A program made the translations under genes and the position numbers. Shown here piece by piece: positions 56,596 to 64,000 of a DNA stretch of 64,000 bases (position 1 is the first letter of the stretch; the number at the start of each line of letters is the position of its first letter). This DNA comes from Winogradskyella ursingii. Its GTDB lineage: Bacteria; Bacteroidota; Bacteroidia; Flavobacteriales; Flavobacteriaceae. Below the pieces are notes generated by a model. The model was not told the origin of the DNA. It did no database searches and saw only the letters and a list, made by a program, of their open reading frames with translations. The stretch covers positions 124,001-188,000 of the forward strand of contig NZ_JABFDH010000006.1 of NCBI RefSeq assembly GCF_013403975.1. Reading direction: 5' to 3'.

Positions 56596-57990
56596 ATGTA
56601 TAACGATACCATTGTAGCTTTAGCAACACCATCTGGTAGTGGTGCCATTGCTGTTATCCGTTTATCTGGCAAAGAAGCAATAACTACTGCAGCCAATAAT
56701 TTTAGATCGATCTCAGGCAAGAAGCTGAAAGAACAAAATACACATACTATTCATTTAGGACATGTTGTAGATGGAGACAAAACCATTGACGAAGTTCTGG
56801 TTTCAGTTTTTAAAAATCCAAACTCTTATACAGGCGAGGACGTGATTGAGATATCTTGTCACGGTTCATCCTATATTCAACAAGAAATAATTCAGTTGAT
56901 GTTGCGAAAGGGCTGTAGAATGGCTAGTCCAGGTGAATTTACACTTCGCGCTTTCTTAAACGGAAAGTTAGATTTAAGTCAGGCTGAAGCAGTCGCTGAT
57001 TTAATTAGCAGTGATAATGAAGCATCACATCAGATTGCGATGCAACAAATGCGAGGTGGATTTTCATCAGAAATACAAAAACTGCGAGAAGAACTTTTAA
57101 ATTTTGCCTCTCTTATTGAGTTGGAATTGGACTTTGCAGAAGAGGATGTTGAGTTTGCAGATAGAACTCAATTCAAAAAATTAATTGAACGCATCACTTT
57201 CGTTTTAAAACGTTTAATCGACTCATTTGCTGTTGGGAATGTAATTAAAAATGGAATTCCCGTCGCTATTGTCGGCGAACCCAATGTAGGAAAATCTACA
57301 TTATTAAATGCGTTGTTAAATGAAGAACGAGCCATAGTTTCGGAAATTGCAGGAACGACTAGAGACACTATAGAAGATGAAATTTCAATTGGAGGAATTG
57401 GATTTAGATTCATAGATACTGCAGGAATTCGAGAAACTAAAGATGTAGTGGAAAGTATAGGAATTAAAAAAACCTTCGAAAAGATTGATCAGGCACAAGT
57501 CGTTATCTATTTGTTCGAGGCAGATGCACTTATTAATGATAGTGACAAATCAAAATCTATTCTAACGGAAATCGGAAAGATACAGAATAAGTATCCTCAA
57601 AAGCCTCTTATAGTTTTGGGCAATAAAGTGGATAAGATTAATGAAAAACAAATAGAAGAATTAAAATTACAAATTTCAGAATTAAGACTGATATCTGCTA
57701 AAACAGGTTTTGGCGTTGAGGATCTAACCGACACACTCCTCAATTTGATAAATACGGGAGCATTGCGCAATAACGAAACTATTGTTACTAATTCACGTCA
57801 TTATGATGCGTTATTAAAAGCTTTCGAAGAAATCCAAAAAGTTCAGCATGGTCTGGAAACTGGATTGTCGGGTGATTTATTGGCCATTGATATCCGACAA
57901 GCACTTTATCACTTTGGAGAGATCACAGGTGAGATTACCAACGATGATTTGCTGGGTAATATTTTTGCTAATTTCTGCATCGGGAAGTAA
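56596..57990 (+). CDS. mnmE: MnmE, tRNA-modification GTPase
   Basis: This 464-residue GTPase acts with MnmG to modify U34 of certain tRNAs (cmnm5 group). Folate-binding N-domain about 1-118 with the EFTLRAFLNGK patch; GTPase motifs G1 GEPNVGKST (227-235), G2 TT in IAGTTRDT, G3 DTAG (274-277) and G4 NKVD; the C-terminal FCIGK (460-464) contains the catalytic Cys461. All are intact. Monocistronic with a clear promoter and a strong hairpin after the stop. Confidence 0.98.
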   Translation: MYNDTIVALATPSGSGAIAVIRLSGKEAITTAANNFRSISGKKLKEQNTHTIHLGHVVDGDKTIDEVLVSVFKNPNSYTGEDVIEISCHGSSYIQQEIIQLMLRKGCRMASPGEFTLRAFLNGKLDLSQAEAVADLISSDNEASHQIAMQQMRGGFSSEIQKLREELLNFASLIELELDFAEEDVEFADRTQFKKLIERITFVLKRLIDSFAVGNVIKNGIPVAIVGEPNVGKSTLLNALLNEERAIVSEIAGTTRDTIEDEISIGGIGFRFIDTAGIRETKDVVESIGIKKTFEKIDQAQVVIYLFEADALINDSDKSKSILTEIGKIQNKYPQKPLIVLGNKVDKINEKQIEELKLQISELRLISAKTGFGVEDLTDTLLNLINTGALRNNETIVTNSRHYDALLKAFEEIQKVQHGLETGLSGDLLAIDIRQALYHFGEITGEITNDDLLGNIFANFCIGK

Positions 57991-58020
57991 ATACACATAA
58001 CGTTACAAAGTAAATTAAAT

Positions 58021-58046
58021 TAAACTCTTTTTTTAAAAAGAGTTTT
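58021..58046. terminator. Bidirectional hairpin terminator between mnmE and the GH13 gene
   Basis: AAACTCTTTTT at 58022-58032 pairs with AAAAAGAGTTT at 58035-58045, symmetric, with T runs on either strand. It lies between the converging stops at 57990 and 58053, so it can stop both transcripts. Confidence 0.7.
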
Positions 58047-58052
58047 GCTATA

Positions 58053-59792
58053 TCAATACTCATTTATGTAATTTACTCCAGATTCATTATAAGTAATAGT
58101 AAACTTATAAGAAATTAAATTGGCCTTTAATTCTACCATATCGTCATTGTTTTTCCAAGTCATAATAATCTCATTCTCTAGCGAATCATTAATCTGTAAA
58201 TTACCCAAAAATGCTTTTGAATTGTTTCTCAATCGAATAAGTTCTAATTGATTTTTTACAATATCAGTTTTTATACTATTTTCAATATCACTTAAAGTTA
58301 AGGTTGTTCGATTAATTTCTTTATGTCCGCCATTTCCAGCTTCATCGGCTGCTTTATAATTGTTCTTTCCTGCAAATAAATCTAGATACCAAATTTGCGG
58401 AATACCTGGCATAAATAGTTGTATAGCTCTAGCTAAAAGTAATTTTTGTTTGTCTTCGCCTAAGGCACTAAAATAAGTGGCATTGACTTGGTAATACGAA
58501 ATCTTATTTCCTTCTGAATCGTAAAGGTTCTTAACACGTCCACCACGATCTAAAATGAGATTCATTAGGTCATCGATTTCCTCATCAGTAAGTAATCCTA
58601 TGTTGTACGTTCCGTTTATTTCTTTTCCTTTTAAATCCAATACAGGAATACCATCGTGGCAGCCCAACATGTTTACAACAGCATAGTTGTTATCAACTAT
58701 TTCCTGTGCCCATTTTAGTAACGCTGAATTTGATTTTTTTTCCAAAGTGTGAATCACTAAACCTGGTAAGAAAAAATCGTAAATTTTATACCCTTTTTCT
58801 GAAACTTTGTGATGAAGACCAGCACCATATTCAGCATGGATTTCTGGCAGTAATTGTAAAGCTTTTTTGTCTGCAATTGATTTTATTCTATTGAGATAAT
58901 CCCAAGTCCCAGGAACATTAAAAAAATTAGATTTCCCAATCTCCTTGTGCAAATAGGCAAATGCATCTAAGCGCAAAACCTTACATCCATATTTTTTCAC
59001 CTTGGTTAAAGTTTCTTCATAAAAATCCCATACCAGTTCTGAATTGGCATTAACATCCATTTGCCCTAAATAGGTGCAATTTCTTTTAACAATAGTTAAT
59101 ATTTCTTTCTCTGTTTTTTCTTTAACGCCAAAATCTAAATCATCTAAGACTTCATTATTTTCAATGGCTGAATTGACCTTTTTAACAATCGCCTCTTTTT
59201 CTGTTTTACTTAATTCTTCTATTTGCTCTAAATCTGAAATATTGATTTTATTGTAAATGATTTTTTGATAAAAGGTGTTCCAGTAAGGTTGTTTTGAGCC
59301 ATCTGGAAATGGCACTTTGAGAATTGGTAAACCTGATTTTCTCATAAATAATTTATTGAGAAATTCTTCATCGGGAATAATGATGCCGTCGCTGTTTAGT
59401 GTGCCGTGACCTTTCCAAAAGCTATTCCAATTGATAAAAAAATCCTTGTATTTGGAATTGGTTCCGTTTTTCAACAAATCCTTAAATTGAGGTGAGGCTA
59501 CGGATAAATGGTTTAAAACAATATCGAATTTCAGTTGAATATTCAATTCATCCAAAGCTTTTAAATCAGCCTTAGAAACCAGGTATTCATTTAGGTTATA
59601 ATCTATAATTGAAAACCCTCTGTCTAAATCACTATTGAAAAAAGTAGGCAAAATATAGAACAGGGAAAAAACATCTTTAAATTCGGCTTTTTGCAGCATT
59701 TGAATACAATCGCCAAGATGCTCTCCTATACTGTCTGGATAGGCATTGAGCATAACACCATTTTGAATCGTTTCGGCTTTATGGCTCATCAT
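58053..59792 (-). CDS. GH13 sucrose-phosphorylase-type enzyme
   Basis: This 579-residue GH13 protein resembles subfamily GH13_18 (sucrose phosphorylase). Catalytic residues: nucleophile Asp276 in VLRLDAFAYLHKEIG, acid/base Glu317 in LLPEIHAEY, and stabilising Asp380 in MLGCHDGIPVLDLKG. The N-terminal block VMLNAYPDSIGEHLGD matches this subfamily. It is about 80 residues longer than typical phosphorylases, mostly an insertion of about 55 residues (about 184-238, Glu/Lys-rich). A phosphorylase would yield glucose-1-phosphate and fructose from sucrose. Related phosphorylases use sucrose-6-phosphate or glucosylglycerate, so substrate is inferred from neighbours. Last gene of the operon. Confidence 0.85.
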   Translation of the reverse strand: MMSHKAETIQNGVMLNAYPDSIGEHLGDCIQMLQKAEFKDVFSLFYILPTFFNSDLDRGFSIIDYNLNEYLVSKADLKALDELNIQLKFDIVLNHLSVASPQFKDLLKNGTNSKYKDFFINWNSFWKGHGTLNSDGIIIPDEEFLNKLFMRKSGLPILKVPFPDGSKQPYWNTFYQKIIYNKINISDLEQIEELSKTEKEAIVKKVNSAIENNEVLDDLDFGVKEKTEKEILTIVKRNCTYLGQMDVNANSELVWDFYEETLTKVKKYGCKVLRLDAFAYLHKEIGKSNFFNVPGTWDYLNRIKSIADKKALQLLPEIHAEYGAGLHHKVSEKGYKIYDFFLPGLVIHTLEKKSNSALLKWAQEIVDNNYAVVNMLGCHDGIPVLDLKGKEINGTYNIGLLTDEEIDDLMNLILDRGGRVKNLYDSEGNKISYYQVNATYFSALGEDKQKLLLARAIQLFMPGIPQIWYLDLFAGKNNYKAADEAGNGGHKEINRTTLTLSDIENSIKTDIVKNQLELIRLRNNSKAFLGNLQINDSLENEIIMTWKNNDDMVELKANLISYKFTITYNESGVNYINEY

Positions 59793-59795
59793 CTT

Positions 59796-60734
59796 TTAAA
59801 GTAATTTTGATAGAATATCAATATTATCCGGTAATCTGCCCACATTTTGAAGTTTGAGTGCGGCCAATTGCAATGCTATTTCTAAACATTCTTTCATTGG
59901 CGTTTCCTTAATGTATGCGAACAAAAATCCTGACCAAAATGCATCTCCTGCACCTGTGGCATCCATAACATTATCTATTTTTATAGCCGGAAGTGTTATA
60001 ACTTCCTTTCCGCTTTGTGATAATTTTACGCCATTTACACCAAGTGTTAAACAAACAACTTCGACGCCTTGACTATGGAAAAATTCAAAAATCTCATCGT
60101 GTGGTAATTCTTTCCCAAAAAACCTGAGCATATCATCTTCACTAATTTTTACAAGTGGATTGAATTTACAATAGGCTTTAATGACATTGTTGGCCTGTTT
60201 TTTATCTTCCCAAAGCTCATCAGCATAATTGATATCAATACTGAGTTTACATCCTAAATTAAAAGCCTCTTTGGCCTTTTTTAAAATGACACTTTGCGCT
60301 GGATTTTTACTTAGTGCAAAACAAGTAGTATGGAATATTTTGGCCTGTTGCAATACATCTTTCGGGATTTGGTTTTCAGAAATTTCGCTATCTGCTTCAC
60401 GATAGGCGATGAAATCTGGTGTTTTCTTCGACCTTGAAACAAAAATCACACTCGTAGGTTTATGTGAAATTTTTCTAATGGCATCTGTGTTTACTCCGAC
60501 GCCTTTTAATCGTTCAAAAATATAGTCGCCAAAACCATCATCTCCAACTGTAGCGACCATCATGGATTTTAATCCTAATCTCGCCGAATTCATAGCTACA
60601 TTAGTTGGCGAACCGCCTAGATACCTATGGTAATCCCGTGTTTTGTTGATGAGCACTTCGGTTTGATGGCCAATAAAGTCTATCAAAACCTCACCAACAC
60701 ATAAAATATCTATATCTCTATTATTAGCTCTCAC
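59796..60734 (-). CDS. PfkB-family carbohydrate kinase, likely fructokinase
   Basis: This 312-residue kinase starts at GTG 60734. It has the PfkB signatures: N-terminal GGSPTNVAMNSARLG near residue 40 and C-terminal DATGAGDAFWSGF with the catalytic Asp near 259. Substrate class is sugar or nucleoside; position between a sucrose-type phosphorylase and a sucrose-type carrier points to fructose. It is separated by three bases from the downstream GH13 gene and by 14 bases from the upstream MFS stop, so they are one operon. Confidence 0.88.
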   Translation of the reverse strand: MRANNRDIDILCVGEVLIDFIGHQTEVLINKTRDYHRYLGGSPTNVAMNSARLGLKSMMVATVGDDGFGDYIFERLKGVGVNTDAIRKISHKPTSVIFVSRSKKTPDFIAYREADSEISENQIPKDVLQQAKIFHTTCFALSKNPAQSVILKKAKEAFNLGCKLSIDINYADELWEDKKQANNVIKAYCKFNPLVKISEDDMLRFFGKELPHDEIFEFFHSQGVEVVCLTLGVNGVKLSQSGKEVITLPAIKIDNVMDATGAGDAFWSGFLFAYIKETPMKECLEIALQLAALKLQNVGRLPDNIDILSKLL

Positions 60735-60748
60735 AATAAATCGTCTTT

Positions 60749-62095
60749 TTAATCAAAAATTTCTACCTCACTTATATCATCATATAATTTGGACTCTGGT
60801 TGCTTTAATCGCAACGCTAAAATTCCTGCCACTATAAATAATACGCCACCAAATAAAAGGGCATTTACCGCACTATTTCCTAAGAGGTTCTTTACAATAG
60901 GACCAAATGTTACCGTTTGTATACCCATCGGTATTACAATCATCATGTTTAAAATTCCCATATAAACCCCGCGACGTTCTTGAGGTACAATTTTTGAAAC
61001 CATTGTATATGGAATTCCCATCATTGCGGCCCAACCAATTCCGAAAAGCACCATTGGAAACAGCACAAATGTTTGGTCTTGAATATTTGGGACGGATAAC
61101 ATGGCAATACCGGTTAAAAATAAGCTGAACACATACACTTTTTTCCCTCCCCATTTTAATGCCAATGGCACCAAAGCCAAAGCGAAAACTATAGTTGAAA
61201 TATTATAAGTAGTATTCATCTTAGCCGCTTGACTTAAGGCTTGGGATTTATCAAAATTTAAACTTTCCTCAAACATTGGCGAAATAAACTGCCAATAGAT
61301 AAAAAGTGCATACCATTGAAAGAGATACACTCCTGCGAGTTTCCACATAAATTTCGGCATATCCTTTACAGCATCCACAATTTCCAAGAAGGGTGTTTTA
61401 ATGCGCTGTGATAACGGTAAGCTGTTGTGTTTTTCAATTTCTTTTAATTCTTCCTCTTCTGGTGGAATTTCTGGCGTTTTTAAAACTGACCACAAAATGG
61501 TAGTTACTGATAAAACCGCTCCGATAAAAAATGAATAGTACAACCATTTTGGGATAGTTCTTACACTTTCATCAATAACTTCCTGACCACCAAACCAATC
61601 TTGAAATAGAAATATGGAAGCATTTGCCAAAACAATACCAGCACCAACAAATAAACTTTGCATCTGATAGCCAAAGCTCAGTTGCTTATTGGGCAATTTA
61701 TCGCCAACAAAGGCTCGGTAAGGCTCCATTGCCATATTGTTGCCCACATCCAAAATCCACAAAAGACCTACAGCAAACCAAAGTGCTGGACTAAATGGAA
61801 AAGCGAATAAACACAAACTTCCAATGATTGCTCCTATTAAAAAGAAGGGCTTTCGTCTTCCCCAATTTGGCGACCAAGTTTTGTCTGATATGGCACCTAT
61901 AATTGGCTGAACTATTAATCCTGTAACAGGACCTGCAAGATTGAGAAGAGGCAAGTCTTCTGGGCTGGCTCCCAAGAATGAGAATATTGGATTTACTGCT
62001 GTTTGCTGAAGTCCAAAACTAAACTGAATCCCGAGAAACCCAACATTCATATTGAAAATCTGCCAAAAGCTCAAACTTGGTTTTACCTTTCCCAT
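60749..62095 (-). CDS. SLC45/plant-SUT-like MFS sugar transporter
   Basis: This 448-residue carrier has twelve membrane helices. Two motifs match SLC45 and plant sucrose transporters: ISDKTWSPNWGRRKPF (the RxGRRRP-type loop) and LLWILDVGNNMAMEPYRAFVGD, similar to the ILDVANN...PCRALL region of plant SUT proteins. A third, PQERRGVYMGILNMM, fits the same group. Proton-coupled sucrose or maltose uptake is the family role. Gene order (receptor, carrier, kinase, phosphorylase) supports sucrose. Confidence 0.88.
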   Translation of the reverse strand: MGKVKPSLSFWQIFNMNVGFLGIQFSFGLQQTAVNPIFSFLGASPEDLPLLNLAGPVTGLIVQPIIGAISDKTWSPNWGRRKPFFLIGAIIGSLCLFAFPFSPALWFAVGLLWILDVGNNMAMEPYRAFVGDKLPNKQLSFGYQMQSLFVGAGIVLANASIFLFQDWFGGQEVIDESVRTIPKWLYYSFFIGAVLSVTTILWSVLKTPEIPPEEEELKEIEKHNSLPLSQRIKTPFLEIVDAVKDMPKFMWKLAGVYLFQWYALFIYWQFISPMFEESLNFDKSQALSQAAKMNTTYNISTIVFALALVPLALKWGGKKVYVFSLFLTGIAMLSVPNIQDQTFVLFPMVLFGIGWAAMMGIPYTMVSKIVPQERRGVYMGILNMMIVIPMGIQTVTFGPIVKNLLGNSAVNALLFGGVLFIVAGILALRLKQPESKLYDDISEVEIFD

Positions 62096-62124
62096 AATTT
62101 TAAATTTTTTATAAAATTAGTTTA

Positions 62125-62167
62125 AAAAAGAGCCAATGATAAAATACTATTAACACGGACTCTTTTT
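62125..62167 (-). terminator. Hairpin between the TonB receptor and the MFS gene
   Basis: AAAAAGAGCC at 62125-62134 pairs with GG-A-CTCTTTTT at 62157-62167 with one bulged A and a 21-base loop. Read on the minus strand a T run closes the stem. It lies in the 124-base gap after the receptor, so it may end or attenuate receptor transcription. Confidence 0.55.
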
Positions 62168-62219
62168 ACCAATCAATCAAACTTAAAAGTTAATTACTAA
62201 GACTAATCAAGTAATTCAA

Positions 62220-64000
62220 TTAAAAATTATAGCTCAATCCTAATGAGATGGACCTTCCTGGGACTGGTCTAACTCTTAAAAAATTTGTCTGTCCTTCTAC
62301 AATGCTTCCTTCCTCGGACTCTGTTATGCCTAAAGTATCAAAGATGTTGTTTGCAGATAAGTTTGCTCTTAGGTTTTCAGTTATACCAATATTTATAAAA
62401 CTGTTTATGATAACAAAACCCGGTAGAACCAACTCATTGTTATCTTGTGCAAATGCTTCACTCTGACCAATAAAACTAAGGCCAATTGAGTTTTGTTTTG
62501 TGCTTCCAAAGTTATAGGTTGGGATAAAGTTGTAGATAAAGTCTGGTTGTCTGCGTGGTGTATTGCCATCGTTGCCGCCAGAGGTAATTTCTGCATCAGT
62601 AAAGGTTAGTCCACCTCTAAAACCAAAATCATTGATTCTGTAAGTTCCCTCTAATTCTATACCAAACGATTTATAATCATTTTCTATGATACTGTTGGTG
62701 GTTGCTTCAAAACCGCCTTCTTCAGTAGTATTTGCGAAGAACAATGTTGCGTATAACGACCCGTTTTCGAAACCTCTTTTATAACCAAATTCAGCTTGAT
62801 TTATAAAATCCAATGCGTTAATGGCGTCACTATCCGTAAAATCCAAACCAGTAAATAAGATACGATCTGCTTTTGCCGATCCACCTCTACTATATCTTGC
62901 AAAAACAGCTTGGTTATCTTGAAGTTTATAATTAACACCTAATGAGTAAGACACATAGTCATAATCATAGTTTACCGTAGTTGGGTTTGCCAAGTCAATT
63001 GATTGCACTGTTTCCTCTGGCTGAGAAATATTACCATCATTATTAATATCAAAAACAGAAGTTACCGGACCTGAGAACGTTCCGTCAACTCTACCCTTAT
63101 CAAAACGGATGCTCGCATCAATATTTAATTTTTCAGAGGCTTCAATCCCAACTGCTAAGTATGGTGCAGAAACATTGTAACGTGTGTCGTAATTTCTTTG
63201 ACAGCAGTTACCGAAAAATGCTGCTCCGTAGCCTACAAGTCCATTTACCGATAGTGGGTCACCGTTAGTATCTAATGCATCAATAAGTCGTGCTTCATCT
63301 CCAACACCTTCAAGCAAATAAGAGTTCCACAACCAAGACATAGACACATTTTGTATTGCTTTAAAATATCCCGCAGTAATATTAAAGTTATCGAACCTCT
63401 TTGTTAAACGAATATCGTTCATAAAGTTGTTGAAGTTGTTCAATTTTGTGTCAAATAGAACCACCGGTGTAATTATTGAACTACCATTAACGGCACCATC
63501 ACCATTTGCAAAGGCAAGAGAATCATAACCTCTATCGGTGGCAAAATCACTCGCCAAAAAGTCCGAAGCAGTCTGTACACTTGCAGGGAAAGGTGAATTA
63601 AAACCACCTTTATTAGAAGAGAATCTACCGTTATTTGTAACCTTATATTCATTCCCTAAATCAAAAGACAACTCCATTCCTATGGATGTAGAAACTGGGT
63701 TCATTCCATCAGAAACATCAGAAGTTCTCAATTGCCCATCTTCGCCCAAACCTACACTTTGCTGTAAAAATGGCGTATGTAATGTTTGGTTGTTGGCATC
63801 AAAATTAGGGATGTCCTCAAAATCTGGGTCATCATTTGTACCTGTTACCTGAATTGGATTTGGCAAATAAGCAATGGCTCTATCGTTTAAGTACTTTCCA
63901 TAAAGTCTTACATAGCCGTTTTCAAATTCTTTAGTTAAATTTAGTTTAAATTGCCCACCATTGTTAGCAGTATATCCAGCATCTCTTATGCCTTCACCAA
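62220..64000 (-). CDS. TonB-dependent outer-membrane receptor, 5' partial
   Basis: The frame is open to the right edge, so the plug domain and signal are missing; a TTG at 63866 is internal, since the frame continues upstream with barrel-like sequence (FKLNLTKEFENGYVRLYGKYL). The visible part, about 590 residues, is beta-barrel with alternating strands, FARYSRGG, GFKRGFENGSLYATLFFA-type turns and the typical C-terminal end PGRSISLGLSYNF. It lies upstream of the sugar carrier and would bring the sugar or a glycan across the outer membrane. A SusD partner, if any, is not in the window. Confidence 0.9.
   Translation of the reverse strand, partial: GEGIRDAGYTANNGGQFKLNLTKEFENGYVRLYGKYLNDRAIAYLPNPIQVTGTNDDPDFEDIPNFDANNQTLHTPFLQQSVGLGEDGQLRTSDVSDGMNPVSTSIGMELSFDLGNEYKVTNNGRFSSNKGGFNSPFPASVQTASDFLASDFATDRGYDSLAFANGDGAVNGSSIITPVVLFDTKLNNFNNFMNDIRLTKRFDNFNITAGYFKAIQNVSMSWLWNSYLLEGVGDEARLIDALDTNGDPLSVNGLVGYGAAFFGNCCQRNYDTRYNVSAPYLAVGIEASEKLNIDASIRFDKGRVDGTFSGPVTSVFDINNDGNISQPEETVQSIDLANPTTVNYDYDYVSYSLGVNYKLQDNQAVFARYSRGGSAKADRILFTGLDFTDSDAINALDFINQAEFGYKRGFENGSLYATLFFANTTEEGGFEATTNSIIENDYKSFGIELEGTYRINDFGFRGGLTFTDAEITSGGNDGNTPRRQPDFIYNFIPTYNFGSTKQNSIGLSFIGQSEAFAQDNNELVLPGFVIINSFINIGITENLRANLSANNIFDTLGITESEEGSIVEGQTNFLRVRPVPGRSISLGLSYNF

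Overview
The window comes from a low-GC member of the Flavobacteriaceae (phylum Bacteroidota), probably a marine-type chromosome. Several independent signs support this. There is a type IX secretion C-terminal sorting domain on an exported nuclease. Family-level markers are present: DUF4294, DUF6090, a Tricorn-type S41 protease, a fused two-domain 2-oxoacid dehydrogenase E1, and a PrsW homologue. Many genes have promoters of the Bacteroidota type (-7 box TAnnTTTG) and no Shine-Dalgarno dependence. I see no rRNA, tRNA, CRISPR array, IS element or prophage. Nearly all of it is ordinary chromosome with short intergenic gaps.

Layout. 1-4.6 kb: two class-A-beta-lactamase-like serine hydrolases flank a nucleotide-transporter-like MFS protein with a HEAT-repeat tail. 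4.9-9.5 kb: a DUF6090 protein, then a biotin carrier / biotin carboxylase / carboxyltransferase operon (acyl-CoA, probably propionyl-CoA, carboxylase). 9.5-13.1 kb: PrsW-like protease, Nudix hydrolase, class V aminotransferase and M42 peptidase. 13.2-17.8 kb: an ABC ATPase and a giant ABC-permease/M1-aminopeptidase fusion. 18-26.1 kb: DUF4294, hemolysin III-type membrane protein, DinB-like protein, secreted cyanophycinase-like peptidase, FN3 lipoprotein, HMCES/YedK, an exported gluzincin-like protein, and a small ArsR/membrane protein/SDR operon with two matching operator-like sites. 26.1-32 kb: ZIP transporter, two methyltransferases and the fused E1. 32-40 kb: an outer-membrane barrel fused to a degenerate M1-like domain, a T9SS-exported nuclease, a LOG-family protein, a 55-residue membrane protein and uvrA. 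40-50 kb: lipoprotein, tiny membrane protein, DUF2188, ATP-grasp, Tricorn protease, ggt and ACP phosphodiesterase-like protein. 50-58 kb: glmM, transglutaminase-like protein, long class V aminotransferase, LpxL-like acyltransferase, rhomboid, TlpA-type thioredoxin and mnmE. 58-64 kb: a sucrose-type locus read on the minus strand (TonB receptor, plant-SUT-like MFS, PfkB kinase, GH13 phosphorylase).

How the genes work together. The clearest pathway is the last block. A TonB receptor would bring a sugar across the outer membrane, the SLC45/SUT-like carrier across the inner membrane, the GH13_18-type phosphorylase would split it into glucose-1-phosphate and fructose, and the PfkB kinase would phosphorylate the fructose. 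The carboxylase operon supplies a complete three-part biotin enzyme. The most unusual items are the pseudo-peptidase/barrel fusion, the paired operator-like sites of the ArsR operon, two back-to-back promoter palindromes, and short GTCATT-type repeats, one of which supplies an upstream in-frame ATG for a gene.
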